DNA of 64,000 bases from Nocardioides insulae DSM 17944 (GCF_000422825.1 NZ_AUGU01000013.1:434001-498000), one strand, 5' to 3'; counted from the first letter of the stretch, positions 8,807 to 19,288 are shown. Notes: generated by a model from the letters alone, not told the origin. Program-made: numbers and translations.

Positions 8807-11692
8807 TCAGCCGCGCGGGATCTCCACCATCTCGAATGCCTCGACGATGTCGCCCTCCTTGATGTCCTGGAAGTTCTTCAGGACCAGACCGCACTCGAAG
8901 CCCTCGCGGACCTCCGCGGCGTCGTCCTTCTCCCTGCGCAACGAGGCCAGGTCGAGGTTGTCGGCCACGACGCTGCCGTCGCGGATGACCCGGACCTTCG
9001 CGTTGCGACGGATGACGCCACCGGTGACCATACAGCCGGCGATGTTGCCGATCTTGGAGCTGCGGAACAGCGCCCTGATCTCCGCCTGGCCGAGGGTCTT
9101 CTCCTCGTACTCCGGCTTGAGCATGCCCTTGAGGGCCGCCTCGATCTCCTCGATCGCCTGGTAGATGACCGAGTAGTAGCGGATCTCGACACCCTCGCGG
9201 TCGGCGAGCTCGGTGGCCTTGCCCTGCGGCCGGACGTTGAAGCCGATGATGACCGCATCGGAGGCCGCTGCCAGGTCGACGTTGGTCTCGGTGATGGCGC
9301 CGACACCCCGGTCGATGACCCGGATCCCGACCTCGTCGCCGACGTCGATCTTGGACAGGGAGTCCTCCAGCGCCTCGACCGAACCGGACACATCGCCCTT
9401 GAGGATGAGGTTGAGCTCCTGGGTCTCGCCCTTCTCCATCGAGGCCATGAAGTCCTCGAGGGTACGACGGGCGCGCCGCTTGGCCTGGGTGGCCGCACGC
9501 TCGCGGGCCTCCCGCTTCTCGGCGATCTGACGGGCCATCCGGTCGTCCTCGACGACCAGGAAGTTCTGGCCCGCACCGGGCACCGCGGAGAGTCCGAGGA
9601 CCATCGCGGGACGCGACGGGGTCGCCTCCGCGATCTCGTTGCCGTACTCGTCGAGCATGGCCCGGACCCGGCCGTGCGCCGGACCGGCGACGATCGAGTC
9701 CCCGACCCGCAGGGTGCCGCGCTGGACCAGGATGGTGGCCACCGGGCCGCGACCGCGGTCCAGGTGGGCCTCCACGACCAGACCCTGGGCGTCCTGGCTC
9801 GGGTTGGCCCGCAGATCGAGCGAGGCGTCGGCGGTCAGCACGACCGCCTCGAGCAGACCCTCCAGGTTGGTGCCGGACTTGGCCGAGACGTCGACGAACA
9901 TCGCCTCGCCGCCGTACTCCTCGGGCACCAGGCCGTACTCGGTCAGCTGACCGCGCACCTTGGTGGGGTCGGCGTCGGGCTTGTCGATCTTGTTGACCGC
10001 GACCACGATCGGCACGCCGGCGGCCTTGGCGTGGTTGAGCGCCTCCACCGTCTGCGGCATGACACCGTCGTCGGCAGCGACCACCAGGACCGCGATGTCC
10101 GAGGACTGCGAACCACGGGCACGCATGGCGGTGAACGCCTCGTGACCGGGGGTGTCGATGAAGGTGATCCTGCGCTCCTGGTCGTCCACCTCGGTGGAGA
10201 CCTGGTAGGCGCCGATGTGCTGGGTGATGCCACCGGCCTCACCGGCCACCACGTTCGCGTGGCGGAGAGCGTCGAGCAGCTTGGTCTTACCGTGGTCGAC
10301 GTGACCCATGACGGTCACGACCGGCGGACGGACGACCCAGTCGGACTCGTCGCCCTCGTCACCGAACTCGATGTCGAAGGACTCGAGCAGCTCGCGGTCC
10401 TCGTCCTCGGGTGAGACGACCTCGACGATGTAGTTGAGCTCCTCACCGAGCAGCTCGAGGGTCTCGTCGTTGACCGACTCGGTCGCGGTGACCAGCTCGC
10501 CGAGGCTGAACAGCATCTGCACCAGCTGGGCGGCGTCGACGTTGATCTTCTCGGCGAAGTCGGTCAGCGAGGCACCCCGGGCGAGCCGGACGGTCTCGCC
10601 GTTGCCCTTGCGGACCCGCACGCCGCCGATCGTCGGGGCCTCCATGGCCTCGAACTCCTGGCGACGCGCCCGCTTCGACTTGCGACCGCGGCGCGAGGGG
10701 CCGCCGGGACGGCCGAAGGCACCCTGGGTGCTGCCGCGACCGCCGGGACGACCACCGCCGCCGGGACGACCGGCGAAGCCGCCGGGACGACCACCACCGG
10801 CGCCGCCGCCGGGACGAGCGCCGCCACCGGGACGAGCGCCGCCGGCACGACCGCCACCCGCGCGACCGCCAGCGCCGGCGGGCTTGCCGCCGGGACCGGT
10901 GCCGAAGGCAGCCGGGGACTTGGGCATCATCGCCGGGTTGGGCCGGGGCATACCCGGACGGGCACCGGACGGAGCCGGCTTCGCACCCTCACGGCCGCCC
11001 TGAGGACGGGGAGGACGCTGCTGCTGGTCGCCACCGGCGTCACGCTTGGGCGCGGCCGGACGCCGGCCCATGCCCTGGCTGGGGGCGAACGGGTTGTTGC
11101 CGGGGCGGGACGCACCGGGCTTGCCGACCGGACGCGGCGCGGGCTTGCCAGCCGAGCCGCCGGACGGCTTGGGGCCGGGCCGGGGCGCCGGCTTGGGGCC
11201 GGGCTTGCCGGCCGACGGCTTGGGCGCCGCGGCAGGCTTGGGGCTCTGCGGCGTCGCCTTGGCGGCGGGTGCCTCAGGAGCGGCGGATGCCTCGGGAGCC
11301 ACAGGCGCCTCGGCCGGCTTTGTCGCCGGCTTCGGAGCGGGCTTGGCCGCGGCAGGACCCGGCTTGGGAGCCGCGGGGCCGGGCTTGGCAGCAGGCTTGG
11401 GGCCGGGCCTCGGGCCGGCCGGGGAAGCGGGCTTCTCGGCAGCCTTCTCGGTGGCCTTGGGGGCAGGGGTCGGCTTCGGGCCGGCCGGGGCGGCGGACCT
11501 GTCCGCGCCACCATCACCGGCACCACCCTTGAGGGCAGCGCCGTACTCCTTGCGGAAACGCATCTCCGCCGGGAGCTCGACGGTGGAGCTCGCCGACTTG
11601 ACGAACTCCCCCATCTCCTTGAACTTCTCGAGAACGAACTTGCTCTCGACTCCGAACTCCTTGGCGAGTTCGTGAACTCGGGTCTTGGCCAC
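8807..11692 (-). CDS. infB: translation initiation factor IF-2
   Basis: IF-2 is the GTPase that places fMet-tRNA in the ribosomal P site. The 961-residue protein has an IF2_N domain (about 1-50), a long disordered Pro/Ala/Lys then Gly/Arg-rich linker (about 55-330, with PKPG-, APKP- and RPGG-type repeats), a second IF2_N-like segment, the G domain (GHVDHGKT near 467, [12 protein letters not shown]), then domains II, III and the fMet-binding C-terminus ([17 protein letters not shown]). The linker is typical of actinobacteria. The GTG start is preceded by AAGGAGAAAC. It lies between ylxR and rbfA. Confidence 0.98.
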   Translation of the reverse strand: MAKTRVHELAKEFGVESKFVLEKFKEMGEFVKSASSTVELPAEMRFRKEYGAALKGGAGDGGADRSAAPAGPKPTPAPKATEKAAEKPASPAGPRPGPKPAAKPGPAAPKPGPAAAKPAPKPATKPAEAPVAPEASAAPEAPAAKATPQSPKPAAAPKPSAGKPGPKPAPRPGPKPSGGSAGKPAPRPVGKPGASRPGNNPFAPSQGMGRRPAAPKRDAGGDQQQRPPRPQGGREGAKPAPSGARPGMPRPNPAMMPKSPAAFGTGPGGKPAGAGGRAGGGRAGGARPGGGARPGGGAGGGRPGGFAGRPGGGGRPGGRGSTQGAFGRPGGPSRRGRKSKRARRQEFEAMEAPTIGGVRVRKGNGETVRLARGASLTDFAEKINVDAAQLVQMLFSLGELVTATESVNDETLELLGEELNYIVEVVSPEDEDRELLESFDIEFGDEGDESDWVVRPPVVTVMGHVDHGKTKLLDALRHANVVAGEAGGITQHIGAYQVSTEVDDQERRITFIDTPGHEAFTAMRARGSQSSDIAVLVVAADDGVMPQTVEALNHAKAAGVPIVVAVNKIDKPDADPTKVRGQLTEYGLVPEEYGGEAMFVDVSAKSGTNLEGLLEAVVLTADASLDLRANPSQDAQGLVVEAHLDRGRGPVATILVQRGTLRVGDSIVAGPAHGRVRAMLDEYGNEIAEATPSRPAMVLGLSAVPGAGQNFLVVEDDRMARQIAEKREARERAATQAKRRARRTLEDFMASMEKGETQELNLILKGDVSGSVEALEDSLSKIDVGDEVGIRVIDRGVGAITETNVDLAAASDAVIIGFNVRPQGKATELADREGVEIRYYSVIYQAIEEIEAALKGMLKPEYEEKTLGQAEIRALFRSSKIGNIAGCMVTGGVIRRNAKVRVIRDGSVVADNLDLASLRREKDDAAEVREGFECGLVLKNFQDIKEGDIVEAFEMVEIPRG

Positions 11693-11789
11693 GTTTCTCC
11701 TTCTGGCCGCAAGACCCGGGGTCCGGGGGATGTTCCTGCGACCGTTAGTGGTTGGTGAACACGCTCATCGCGAAGTACTCATCGAGTGC

Positions 11790-12149
11790 TCATGAGCTGT
11801 TGCTCCAGTCCTGGTCGGGTGATACGTCGACCCCGGCTGTTCCGGGCGTCGACGGCGAATCGGTCAGCGAGTCGATATGTGCGGCCACCAGTGCGGTGGA
11901 GGCTCCGCCGGCGAGCCGCAGGGCTCGCGTGAAGGCCTTCCTCCGCACTGCGAGGTCGTAACACCGACGTGTGGGATGCAGGTGCGCCCCACGGCCGGGT
12001 AGGCGCCGCGCCGGATCGGGGAGGAGGGCCGCGAGGCCGTCCACCGAGCCGACGGTCACCCGCACCAACTCGCGTGCAGCGGCTCGTTGCCGACACCCGA
12101 CACAGGTCCGAACCGGACCGGAGTCAGGGGTTAAGTCTTCGCGAGCCAC
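11790..12149 (-). CDS. ylxR: YlxR family (DUF448) RNA-binding protein
   Basis: YlxR is a small nucleic-acid-binding protein encoded between nusA and infB; studies of homologues link it to rnpB transcription or RNase P, but its exact role is unsettled. Family signatures are visible: RTCVGCRQRAAARELVRV, then LPGRGAHLHPTRRCYDLAVRRKAF and RALR. The C-terminal 35 residues are poorly conserved and acidic. The GTG at 12149 gives a 119-residue product. It is the expected middle member of the rimP-nusA-ylxR-infB operon. Confidence 0.92.
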   Translation of the reverse strand: MAREDLTPDSGPVRTCVGCRQRAAARELVRVTVGSVDGLAALLPDPARRLPGRGAHLHPTRRCYDLAVRRKAFTRALRLAGGASTALVAAHIDSLTDSPSTPGTAGVDVSPDQDWSNSS

Positions 12150-12220
12150 CGACAGAACACTGTACCGCTTCCGCGGTGACGGGCCGAACCGGGGCGGCCT
12201 TCCTCACCTGGGCGATGCAC

Positions 12221-13207
12221 TCACGACTCGACCGGGGCGCTCTTCTCCTCGTCGGACCGGATGTCGATGCGCCAACCGGTGAGCCGGGCGGCCAGGCGGG
12301 CGTTCTGCCCCTCCTTGCCGATCGCCAGCGAGAGCTGGTAGTCGGGGACCACCACACGCGCGGACTTGGCCGCGGCATCGACGATCTGGACCGAGCTGAC
12401 TCGTGCCGGGGAGAGCGCACTGGCCACCAGGGTGGCGGGGTCCTCCGACCAGTCCACGATGTCGATCTTCTCGCCCTGGAGTTCGGCCATCACGTTGCGC
12501 ACCCGGCTGCCCATCGGGCCGATGCAGGCGCCCTTGGCGTTGACCCCCGCGGCGGTGGACTTCACCGCGATCTTGGTGCGGTGACCGGCCTCGCGCGCGA
12601 TCGCGGAGATCTCGACCGTGCCGTCGGCAATCTCGGGCACCTCCAGCGAGAACAGCTTCTTCACCAGGGTGGGGTGACTGCGACTGAGCGTGATCTGCGG
12701 GCCACGCATGCCCTTGCGCACGCTGAGCACCAGCGCCTTGATCCGGGTGCCGTGGGTGTAGTCCTCACCGACCACCCGCTCACTCACCGGCAGCAGCGCC
12801 TCGAGCTTGCCGAGGTCGACCAGCACGTCGTCGGGGTTGCGGCCCTGCTGGACGACACCGGAGACGATGTCGCCCTCCTTGCCGGAGAACTCACCGAACT
12901 TCAGGTCGTCCTCGGCGTCCCGGAGGCGCTGCAGCATGATCTGCCGGGCGGTCGTGGCGGCGATCCGGCCGAACCCCTCGGGGGTGTCGTCGTACTCCCC
13001 CACCTGATTGCCCTCGTCGTCGAGCTCCACGGCGAGCACGGTCACGTGGCCGGTCTTGCGGTCGAGCTCGACCCTCGCCCGGTCCTGGGCGCCAGGGGTC
13101 TTCTGGTAGGCGGTGAGCAGCGCCTGCTCGATCGCCTCCACGAGCACCTCGAAGGAGATCTCCTTCTCCCGCTCGAGCATCCGCAGGATACTCAGGTCGA
13201 TGTCCAT
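12221..13207 (-). CDS. nusA: transcription termination/antitermination factor NusA
   Basis: NusA binds RNA polymerase and nascent RNA, modulating pausing, termination and rRNA antitermination. The 328-residue protein has the N-terminal polymerase-binding domain ([20 protein letters not shown]), an S1 domain ([22 protein letters not shown], about 110-180) and two KH domains ([23 protein letters not shown] and [24 protein letters not shown]). It lacks the acidic repeats of proteobacterial NusA, as usual in actinobacteria. The frame is open far upstream; the ATG at 13207 fits the conserved N-terminus and overlaps the rimP stop as TGATG. Confidence 0.97.
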   Translation of the reverse strand: MDIDLSILRMLEREKEISFEVLVEAIEQALLTAYQKTPGAQDRARVELDRKTGHVTVLAVELDDEGNQVGEYDDTPEGFGRIAATTARQIMLQRLRDAEDDLKFGEFSGKEGDIVSGVVQQGRNPDDVLVDLGKLEALLPVSERVVGEDYTHGTRIKALVLSVRKGMRGPQITLSRSHPTLVKKLFSLEVPEIADGTVEISAIAREAGHRTKIAVKSTAAGVNAKGACIGPMGSRVRNVMAELQGEKIDIVDWSEDPATLVASALSPARVSSVQIVDAAAKSARVVVPDYQLSLAIGKEGQNARLAARLTGWRIDIRSDEEKSAPVES

Positions 13208-13713
13208 CAGGCTTCTCCTACTTCGTCGGCCGCACCCTCGTCGGCGGGCCGGTTGAACTCGATCTGAACCATGGCCTTGTTGATCTCGGCGTACGGGACC
13301 ACCTGCTCGGCCCCCTCCACCACCAAGGTGGCGCCGTCGTCGTCGTGGGACCGGATCCGCCCGGTCACCGTGCTGCCGTCGCCGCGGACGACCTTGACCA
13401 GACGACCGACGTTGCGCCGCCAGTGCCGCGGCCGGGTCAGCGGACGGTCGACCCCGCGCGAGGTCACCTCGAGCGTGTAGGGCTGCTCGCCCATCACGTC
13501 CGAGCCGTCGAGCACGTCGTTGATCGCGCTGGTGGCTTCGGCGACATCGTCGAGCGTCACCCCGCCGTCGCGGTCGACGGCGATCCGCAGCACCCGCCGT
13601 TTCCCGGCCGGGGTCAGCTCCACCGCCTCGAGGTCGAGTCCGAGGGCCTCCAGGGGCTGGGCGAGGATTGCCTCGATCTGCTCCCTGAGGGCGTCCTGCC
13701 TGGCACTGCTCAC
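13207..13713 (-). CDS. rimP: ribosome maturation factor RimP
   Basis: RimP binds the free 30S subunit and aids assembly around uS12. The 168-residue protein has the N-terminal ferredoxin-like domain ([41 protein letters not shown]) with the conserved [22 protein letters not shown] junction, and the C-terminal SH3-like domain. The GTG at 13713 gives the normal length; longer in-frame starts would add non-conserved sequence. It is the promoter-proximal gene of the nusA-infB operon, so the operon promoter should lie in 13714-13816, where I could not define a clear consensus. Confidence 0.95.
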   Translation of the reverse strand: MSSARQDALREQIEAILAQPLEALGLDLEAVELTPAGKRRVLRIAVDRDGGVTLDDVAEATSAINDVLDGSDVMGEQPYTLEVTSRGVDRPLTRPRHWRRNVGRLVKVVRGDGSTVTGRIRSHDDDGATLVVEGAEQVVPYAEINKAMVQIEFNRPADEGAADEVGEA

Positions 13714-13816
13714 GGGTCGGCGACCTCCCTGTGCTGTTGTGGATAGCTGACCACTGCCGTGGTGCGAACGGTGGTGTGGGCACACCATAAACCGGCGAGG
13801 CGTTAATGTCGCGCTT

Positions 13817-14341
13817 GTGCCTCCCCAGCTTCCCACGCCCTCGAGGCGGAGCCTGCTCGGCGCGGCCTCGTCCCTCCCCCTGGCGGCACTCGCCGGTTGC
13901 AGTCTCGAGGACCTGCGCGCCCCCGAGACCACCCCGTCGGCGATCACCACGTCCGCGCCGCCCCCTGACGCCGACGAAGCCCTGGTCACGAGCGCGTCGG
14001 ACCGGATCCTCACCGCCCGCCGGACCGCAGCCGCGGCGGCCGCGACCCCCGGCGCCACCGCGGCGGTCAGTACGGCGGCCACCACGTTGGTCACCCTCCA
14101 CGACACCCATCTGGCCGCCCTCACGCCCGAAGGGGAGACAAGTCCCACACCCTCGCCCTCGGCCACGACACCCGGCACGGTCTCCCTCGCTCGACTCCGA
14201 CGCTCGGAGACCTCGCTGCAGGCGGACCTGGCCGAGGACGCCGTCTCGGCAGCCAACGCCGAGCTGGCCCAACTCCTGGCCTCGATGTCCGCGGCCGTCG
14301 CCCAGCAGGTCAGCCTGCTGCCCTCGGGGTCGGGCCGATGA
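13817..14341 (+). CDS. predicted lipoprotein of unknown function
   Basis: A 174-residue exported protein. The N-terminus has a twin-arginine-like RRSLLG, a hydrophobic core and a lipobox LAALAGCS, so the cysteine near residue 28 is probably lipidated after export. The mature part is low in complexity, rich in Ala, Thr, Ser and Pro, with helical segments but no known domain. The last bases overlap the next gene (ATGA), so the two are translated together and probably act together. It diverges from rimP over a 103-base intergenic region. Confidence 0.75.
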   Translation: MPPQLPTPSRRSLLGAASSLPLAALAGCSLEDLRAPETTPSAITTSAPPPDADEALVTSASDRILTARRTAAAAAATPGATAAVSTAATTLVTLHDTHLAALTPEGETSPTPSPSATTPGTVSLARLRRSETSLQADLAEDAVSAANAELAQLLASMSAAVAQQVSLLPSGSGR

Positions 14342-14835
14342 CCACGACGCCCACGCCCCCCTCCTCCGCATCCTCACCCGCTCCCTCGACGCCCGCCGAG
14401 TCGGCACCACCGGCGGACGCGGAGACCGACGCTCTCCAGACGGCTCTCGCCGCCGAGCACGCCGCCGTCTACGTGTACGGCGTACTCGGCGGACAGACCT
14501 CCGCCTCGCGCCAGCCCACGCTGATGCGCCTGGTCATCGACGCGTTCTCGACCCACCAGCTCCGCCGCGACCACCTCACCGCGCTGCTGGCCGCCGCCGG
14601 CGAGACGCCGGTCGGCACCGAGCCGGGTTACCGAGTACCTCCCCGGCTGGGCACCGCCGCGGCGGTCGAGCGGACCGCACGGGGCGTCGAGGCCGCCTGC
14701 GCCACGGCCTACGCCGCCCTGGTGGCGGCGACCTCGGCCGAGGTCCGGTCCTGGTCGATCACCGCGCTGACCGACACCGCCGTTCGCGGCCTGGGCTTCG
14801 GCGCCGCCCCGACTCCGTTCCCCGGGACGGACTGA
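14338..14835 (+). CDS. DUF4439 ferritin-like domain protein
   Basis: A 165-residue protein. After a disordered Ser/Pro/Thr-rich N-terminus of about 28 residues comes a helical domain beginning [23 protein letters not shown] and continuing [16 protein letters not shown], characteristic of the DUF4439 ferritin-like family found in actinobacteria. Conserved Glu and His in AEHAA and RRDH resemble metal ligands of ferritin-like bundles, but metal binding is unproven. No signal peptide is seen. It is coupled by ATGA to the preceding lipoprotein gene and ends 35 bases before a long inverted repeat. Confidence 0.8.
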   Translation: MTTTPTPPSSASSPAPSTPAESAPPADAETDALQTALAAEHAAVYVYGVLGGQTSASRQPTLMRLVIDAFSTHQLRRDHLTALLAAAGETPVGTEPGYRVPPRLGTAAAVERTARGVEAACATAYAALVAATSAEVRSWSITALTDTAVRGLGFGAAPTPFPGTD

Positions 14836-14870
14836 ACCCGACCAACCCACCGGGTGCAGTCCCGGAAATG

Positions 14871-14950
14871 ACAGTGATCCGTGAGTCTCACCGCTCCGGG
14901 GGATTCCCGAGATACCCCCCGGAGCCGGTGCGACTCACGGATCACTCTGT
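14871..14950. repeat. 80-base near-perfect inverted repeat
   Basis: The left arm reads from ACAGTGATCCGTGAGTCTC to CTCCGGGGG and the right arm is its reverse complement with only a few substitutions and indels: the arms share TGATCCGTGAGTC, CACCG and CTCCGGGGG. A short centre around CCCGAGA separates them. It starts 35 bases downstream of the DUF4439 gene, so it can act as a terminator, but it is much longer than ordinary terminators here and may belong to a dispersed palindrome family. Confidence 0.85.
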
Positions 14951-15171
14951 CGGCCTGGACACAAGGCCTGTGGATGACCATCTGATGTGGGGACCGACGG
15001 TCTTTCCATGCACAATCTTGCAGTCTGGCGAGAACGAGGTCCAGCGCATGGCCTCCTCAACTTGTTGCACTGCATGAAGCTGCAAATGTTGCGATTCTGC
15101 TTGAACGTTGGACTCGACTCTTGATAGAGGCCCGGGGCCGCCCGCGATACCTCGATCTCCTGAGCCAACGA

Positions 15172-15216
15172 CGGCGGGCCGGCCCTGGGGAGAGAGGCTC
15201 CCGGGCCAGCCCGCCG
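15172..15216 (-). terminator. hairpin downstream of DUF1269 gene
   Basis: GGCGGGC pairs with GCCCGCC, GGCCC with GGGCC and GGGAG with CTCCC around a five-base loop, with single mismatches or small bulges between blocks. It lies 26 bases beyond the minus-strand stop of the DUF1269 gene. No T tract follows. Confidence 0.6.
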
Positions 15217-15241
15217 ACGTACTGGGAAGAGATCGGGAGGA

Positions 15242-15733
15242 TCAGTCCTCGTGCGCGAAGGCCTCGCGCAGCTTGGCCTCCTGTTCGGCGCTGAGGTTGG
15301 TCTGGATCAGCTCCATGTCGGCACCCTCGAACCGCTCGACGAGGCGGTCGACCACCCCGTCGCTGGTGAGCACGAACAGGGCGGAGCTCCCCGGCACCAC
15401 TTTGTCGCGCACGCGCTTGATGAAGCTGTCATCGATGCCCACATCGGTGAGCGAGCCGGTCAGTGCGCCCGCGGCCGCCCCGAGGGCCACACCGAGGATC
15501 GGCACGAAGAAGATCAACCCGAACAGCAGCCCCCAGAAGCCTCCCCAGGTCGCCTGGTCCGCCGTCGGTGACTGCGCCTGGTGGGTCTTGGGCTTCTTCT
15601 TCCCGGGCTCCCAATCCACCCAGGCGGCGTCCTCGATGGTGATGAGCTCCTCGGACTGGGCCTCCTTCAACACCCGCAGCGCCTGCTCGGCACCGTGGGT
15701 CTGGTTGAACTTCCAGACGGTCAGTGTCGCCAT
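15242..15733 (-). CDS. DUF1269 family protein
   Basis: A 163-residue protein of the DUF1269 family, biochemical role unknown. It has an N-terminal ferredoxin-like segment (ATLTVWKFNQTHGAEQAL, with VLKEAQSEELITIEDAAWV), a glycine-rich hydrophobic hairpin at about residues 65-95 (WGGFWGLLFGLIFFVPILG and GAAAGALTG) that probably inserts in a membrane, and a C-terminal domain (SSALFVLTSD, VVDRLVERFEGADMELIQTNLS). It is monocistronic, with a hairpin downstream. Homologues are often described as membrane or stress-associated, but I see no regulatory site to support that here. Confidence 0.85.
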   Translation of the reverse strand: MATLTVWKFNQTHGAEQALRVLKEAQSEELITIEDAAWVDWEPGKKKPKTHQAQSPTADQATWGGFWGLLFGLIFFVPILGVALGAAAGALTGSLTDVGIDDSFIKRVRDKVVPGSSALFVLTSDGVVDRLVERFEGADMELIQTNLSAEQEAKLREAFAHED

Positions 15734-15899
15734 GCCAGCTCTCCTCTCGACGTGAGCCCCGGACTCTCGCCGGGGCCGCGATCAGCCTAGGAGACTGCTG
15801 CACGAGACCGCCGGGCCGAGCGGGGAACCAGTGGCACCTGTGGCCCGTCCTGATCGGCACCCTGGGGCGCTGCGGCAGCCCCCATCGGCCGCGGCGAGG

Positions 15900-17417
15900 T
15901 CAGGGCAGCATCCGCCCGGTGCTCAGATACCGCTGGTGCCAGGAGAGCGCCTCGTCGAGCAGGTGCGGTGTGTGCCGCGCATGCGGACGCTCCGCGATCG
16001 ACCTGGCCAGGTAGTCGTGCAACTGGTCGCGATAGTCCGGATGCGCACAGCGGTCGATGATGCGGCTGGTGCGGGCGAGCGGCGAGAGTCCGCGAAGGTC
16101 GGCGAGGCCCTGCTCGGTCACCAGCACCTGGACGTCGTGCTCGGTGTGGTCGACGTGGCTGACGAACGGCACCACCGAGGAGATCGCACCGCCCTTGGCC
16201 GTGGAGGGCGAGACGAAGAAGTTGAGGTAGGCGTTGCGGGCGAAGTCACCGCTGCCCCCGATGCCGTTCATGATCGAACTGGCCATCAGATGGGTCGAGT
16301 TGACGTTGCCGTAGATGTCGGCCTCGATCATCCCGTTGATGGCGATCACACCCAGCCGCCGGACGACCTCGGGATGGTTGGAGATCTCCTGGCTGCGCAG
16401 CAGGATCCGCCCCTTGTACGACGCCACGTGGTCGTTGAAGCGCGCCACACCGTCCGGGGACAGCCCGAACGAGGTGGCCGACACGCCGCTGAGGATGCCC
16501 GCGTCGAGGAGGTCGAGCAGACCGTCCTGGATCACCTCGGTGTAGGCGGTCAGCCCCCGGAACTCCGCGTCGAGCAGGCTGGCCATCACGGCGTTCGCGA
16601 CGTTGCCGACACCCGACTGCAGCGGCAGCAGGTCCGCGGGGAGTCGGTCCGCCGCCACCTCGTGGCGGAGGAAGTCGACGATCGCCTCCCCCATCGCCCG
16701 GCTGTCGTCGTCGAGGGGCTTGAGCGCGCTGTTGCGGTCGGGAGCGTCGGTCTCGACCACGGCCACGACCTTCTCCGGGTCGACCCGCAGGTAGGGATCC
16801 CCGATCCGCTGCATCGCCGAGGTCAACTGGATCGGCGCCCGGTGCGGAGGGAGACGGGTGCCGTAGTAGACGTCGTGGAAACCCTCGAAGTCGCGCGGCT
16901 GCCACTGGTTGACCTCGAGGATCACCCGGTCGGCCTGCTCCAGCCAGGTCTTGTTGTTGCCCACGCTCGAGCCCGGCACGAGCAGCCCGTTGGGCAGCAC
17001 GGCGGCGACCTCCACGACGGCGACATCGAGCGGGCCGTAGAACCCGAACCACATCTGCTGGGCCGAGTGGGAGAGGTGGGCGTCGACGTACTCGATCTCG
17101 CCCTCGTTGATCAGCCGGCGCAGCACCGGGTCGGACTGGAAGGGCAGCCGCTTGGAGACCGCATGAGCCTCGGCCAGGACGCCGTCGACCTCGGGGGCGG
17201 TGGAGGCACCGGACCACAGTTGGACGCGGAACTCCTCGCCCCGCCGCCGGGCCTCGCCCACCCGGCGGGCGAGCGCCGCCGGCACCGCCTTCGGGTAGCC
17301 CGCGCCGGTGAAGCCGGAGATGCCGACCGAGTCGCCCGGACGGATCGCGGCCGCAGCCTCCTCGGCACCGACGACCCGGCGCGCCAGCACCGGACAGCTG
17401 ATCCTGGACCTGGTCAT
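15900..17417 (-). CDS. acetyl-CoA hydrolase / succinyl-CoA:acetate CoA-transferase family protein
   Basis: A 505-residue class I CoA-transferase with both halves in one chain, like AarC, Cat1 or Ach1 enzymes that move CoA between acetyl-, succinyl- or propionyl-CoA and a free acid. Visible are GISGFTGAGYPKAVP near the N-terminus, SGVGNVANAVM, the YTEVIQDGLLDLL segment whose Glu is the likely catalytic residue that forms the glutamyl-CoA thioester, and the C-terminal GIGGSGDFARNAYL. The ATG at 17417 follows the proS stop by four bases, so the two are probably co-transcribed although not functionally linked. Substrate choice cannot be decided from sequence. Confidence 0.88.
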   Translation of the reverse strand: MTRSRISCPVLARRVVGAEEAAAAIRPGDSVGISGFTGAGYPKAVPAALARRVGEARRRGEEFRVQLWSGASTAPEVDGVLAEAHAVSKRLPFQSDPVLRRLINEGEIEYVDAHLSHSAQQMWFGFYGPLDVAVVEVAAVLPNGLLVPGSSVGNNKTWLEQADRVILEVNQWQPRDFEGFHDVYYGTRLPPHRAPIQLTSAMQRIGDPYLRVDPEKVVAVVETDAPDRNSALKPLDDDSRAMGEAIVDFLRHEVAADRLPADLLPLQSGVGNVANAVMASLLDAEFRGLTAYTEVIQDGLLDLLDAGILSGVSATSFGLSPDGVARFNDHVASYKGRILLRSQEISNHPEVVRRLGVIAINGMIEADIYGNVNSTHLMASSIMNGIGGSGDFARNAYLNFFVSPSTAKGGAISSVVPFVSHVDHTEHDVQVLVTEQGLADLRGLSPLARTSRIIDRCAHPDYRDQLHDYLARSIAERPHARHTPHLLDEALSWHQRYLSTGRMLP

Positions 17418-17421
17418 GTGC

Positions 17422-19188
17422 TCAGTCTCGGACCAGTTGCTGGAGGTGGGCCACCGCCTCGTCCACCGCGACCGCGGCGCGCTCACCGGTGCGCCGGTCC
17501 TTGACCTCGATGGTGCCCTCGGCGAGCCCGCGCCCGACGGTGACGATCGTCGGTACGCCGATCAGCTCGGCGTCCTTGAACTTCACCCCTGGACTCACCT
17601 TGACCCGGTCGTCGTAGAGGACATCGAGGCCGGCCTCGCCCAACTCGGCGACGAGCCGGTCCGCGGCCTCGTGCACGGCCGGGTCCTTACCGGTGGCCAC
17701 CACGTGCAGGTCGTACGGCGCCACGTGCCGCGGCCAGCACAGCCCGATCTCGTCGAGGGTGCCCTCGGCGACGGCGGCGACCGCCCGGGTCACGCCCACG
17801 CCGTAGGAGCCCATCGTGACGGTGACCAGCTTGCCGTTCTCGTCGAGGACCTGCAGGCCGAGTGCGTCGGCGAACTTCCGGCCCAGGGCGAAGACGTGGC
17901 CCATCTCCATGCCGCGCTCGGTCTCCAGGATCCCGTCGCCATTGGGGCACGGGTCACCCGGCCACACCGCGGCAGCCTCGATGACGCCGTCGGAGGTGAA
18001 GTCGCGACCCGCGACGAGGTCGATGATGTGCTTCCCGGGCTCGTTGGCGCCGGTCACCCACCGGGTGCCCTCGACCACGCGCGGGTCGACCAGGAAGCGG
18101 ATGCCGGACTTCGATTCCTCGCCCAGAACCTCCGGACCGATGTAGCCCTTGACCAGATCGGGGAACGAGGCCAGCGTCTCCTCGTCCATCGGCTCGAACT
18201 CGCCCGGGTAGAGCGCCGCCTCCAGGCGCTTGGCGTCGACCTCACGGTCACCGGGCACACCGATCGCCAGCGGCTCCTTGGTGCCGTCGGGGTAGGTGAC
18301 CACACCGAGCACGTTCTTGAGCGTGTCGGAGCCCACCCAGGGGCGGTCCTCGCGGGCGAAGTGCTCGTTGAGGTGCGCGACCAGTGTGTCGATGGTGGGG
18401 GTGTCGGGAGTCGCCTCCGCGTGCGCGGCAGGCAGGCCGTCATAGCCGACGGGCTCGGGGGCGACGACCTTGACCGCCTCCACGTTGGCCGCGTAGCCGC
18501 AGGACTTGCACTCGACGTAGGTGTCCTCGCCGACCGCCGACTTCGCGAGGAACTCCTCGGACTTCGACCCGCCCATCGCCCCGGCGTGGGCGTAGACGAT
18601 GACGTATTCGAAGCCGAGCCGGTCGAAGATCCGGACGTACGCCTCGCGGTGGGCGTTGTAGGACTTGTCCAGCCCCTCATCGGTGTAGTCGAAGGAGTAG
18701 GAGTCCTTCATGATGAACTCGCGACCGCGCAGCAGGCCGGCCCGAGGCCGGGCCTCGTCGCGGTACTTGGTCTGGATCTGGTAGAGCGAGAGCGGCAGAT
18801 CCTTGTAGGAGCCGTAGAGATCCTTCACCAACAGGGTGAACATCTCCTCGTGCGTGGGCCCGAGGAGGTAGTCGGCGCCCTTACGGTCCTGGAGCCGGAA
18901 GATGCCATCGCCGTACTCCGTCCAGCGGCCGGTCGCCTCGTAGGGCTCACGCGGCAGCAGCGCGGGGAAGCTGACCTCCTGGGCGCCGATCGCGTTCATC
19001 TCCTCGCGGATGATGGCCTCGATCTTGCCCAACACCCGCAGGCCCAGCGGCAGCCAGGAGTAGATCCCGGGAGCGGCCCGGCGGATGTACCCGGCGCGGA
19101 CCAGCAGCCGGTGGCTCGGCACCTCGGCGTCCACGGGATCCTCGCGCAGGGTACGCAGGAACAGGTGCGACATCCGGGAGACGGTCAT
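17422..19188 (-). CDS. proS: prolyl-tRNA synthetase, bacterial type
   Basis: A class IIa aminoacyl-tRNA synthetase that charges tRNA-Pro. The 588-residue protein has motif 1 (around [20 protein letters not shown]), motif 2 ([11 protein letters not shown] and [28 protein letters not shown]), an inserted editing-type domain at about 220-400, motif 3 ([17 protein letters not shown]) and a C-terminal anticodon-binding domain ([11 protein letters not shown] onward). That is the bacterial rather than eukaryote-like ProRS. The ATG at 19188 is used. It is upstream of, and nearly abutting, the CoA-transferase gene. Confidence 0.97.
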   Translation of the reverse strand: MTVSRMSHLFLRTLREDPVDAEVPSHRLLVRAGYIRRAAPGIYSWLPLGLRVLGKIEAIIREEMNAIGAQEVSFPALLPREPYEATGRWTEYGDGIFRLQDRKGADYLLGPTHEEMFTLLVKDLYGSYKDLPLSLYQIQTKYRDEARPRAGLLRGREFIMKDSYSFDYTDEGLDKSYNAHREAYVRIFDRLGFEYVIVYAHAGAMGGSKSEEFLAKSAVGEDTYVECKSCGYAANVEAVKVVAPEPVGYDGLPAAHAEATPDTPTIDTLVAHLNEHFAREDRPWVGSDTLKNVLGVVTYPDGTKEPLAIGVPGDREVDAKRLEAALYPGEFEPMDEETLASFPDLVKGYIGPEVLGEESKSGIRFLVDPRVVEGTRWVTGANEPGKHIIDLVAGRDFTSDGVIEAAAVWPGDPCPNGDGILETERGMEMGHVFALGRKFADALGLQVLDENGKLVTVTMGSYGVGVTRAVAAVAEGTLDEIGLCWPRHVAPYDLHVVATGKDPAVHEAADRLVAELGEAGLDVLYDDRVKVSPGVKFKDAELIGVPTIVTVGRGLAEGTIEVKDRRTGERAAVAVDEAVAHLQQLVRD

Positions 19189-19288
19189 GGGCAGAAGATT
19201 ACGGCGGCCCGCCGGCGAGCGGCGAACCGGATCGGCCCCATCGGAGGACCCCTGGTATCAGGGGACGCGATCGGCTCTCCTGGACCCT

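Larger units (their letters stand above)
14836..15241. other. 406-base intergenic region with long palindrome and AT-richer segment
   Basis: It holds an 80-base inverted repeat (14871-14950), a segment at about 14960-15130 that is visibly lower in GC than the surroundings with no supported gene, and a strong hairpin (15172-15216). A 77-codon minus-strand frame at 14935-15168 lacks a recognisable product or coding signal. Confidence 0.7.

Noticed and set aside
10600..11450. Repetitive infB sequence as a CRISPR-like array
   Set aside because: The repeats are short, in frame and encode the PKPG and RPGG linker; there are no regular spacers.
11046..11675. Plus-strand Gly/Ala/Leu-rich frames opposite the infB linker
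   Set aside because: They mirror the low-complexity Pro/Ala/Lys and Gly/Arg linker of IF-2 and have no independent evidence.
12221..14410. The long N-terminal extension of the nusA frame
   Set aside because: It crosses the whole rimP gene and a divergent promoter region; NusA similarity starts exactly at the ATG at 13207.
14935..15168. A 77-codon minus-strand frame in the intergenic region
   Set aside because: No ribosome site, no recognisable domain, and it runs through the arm of the palindrome.
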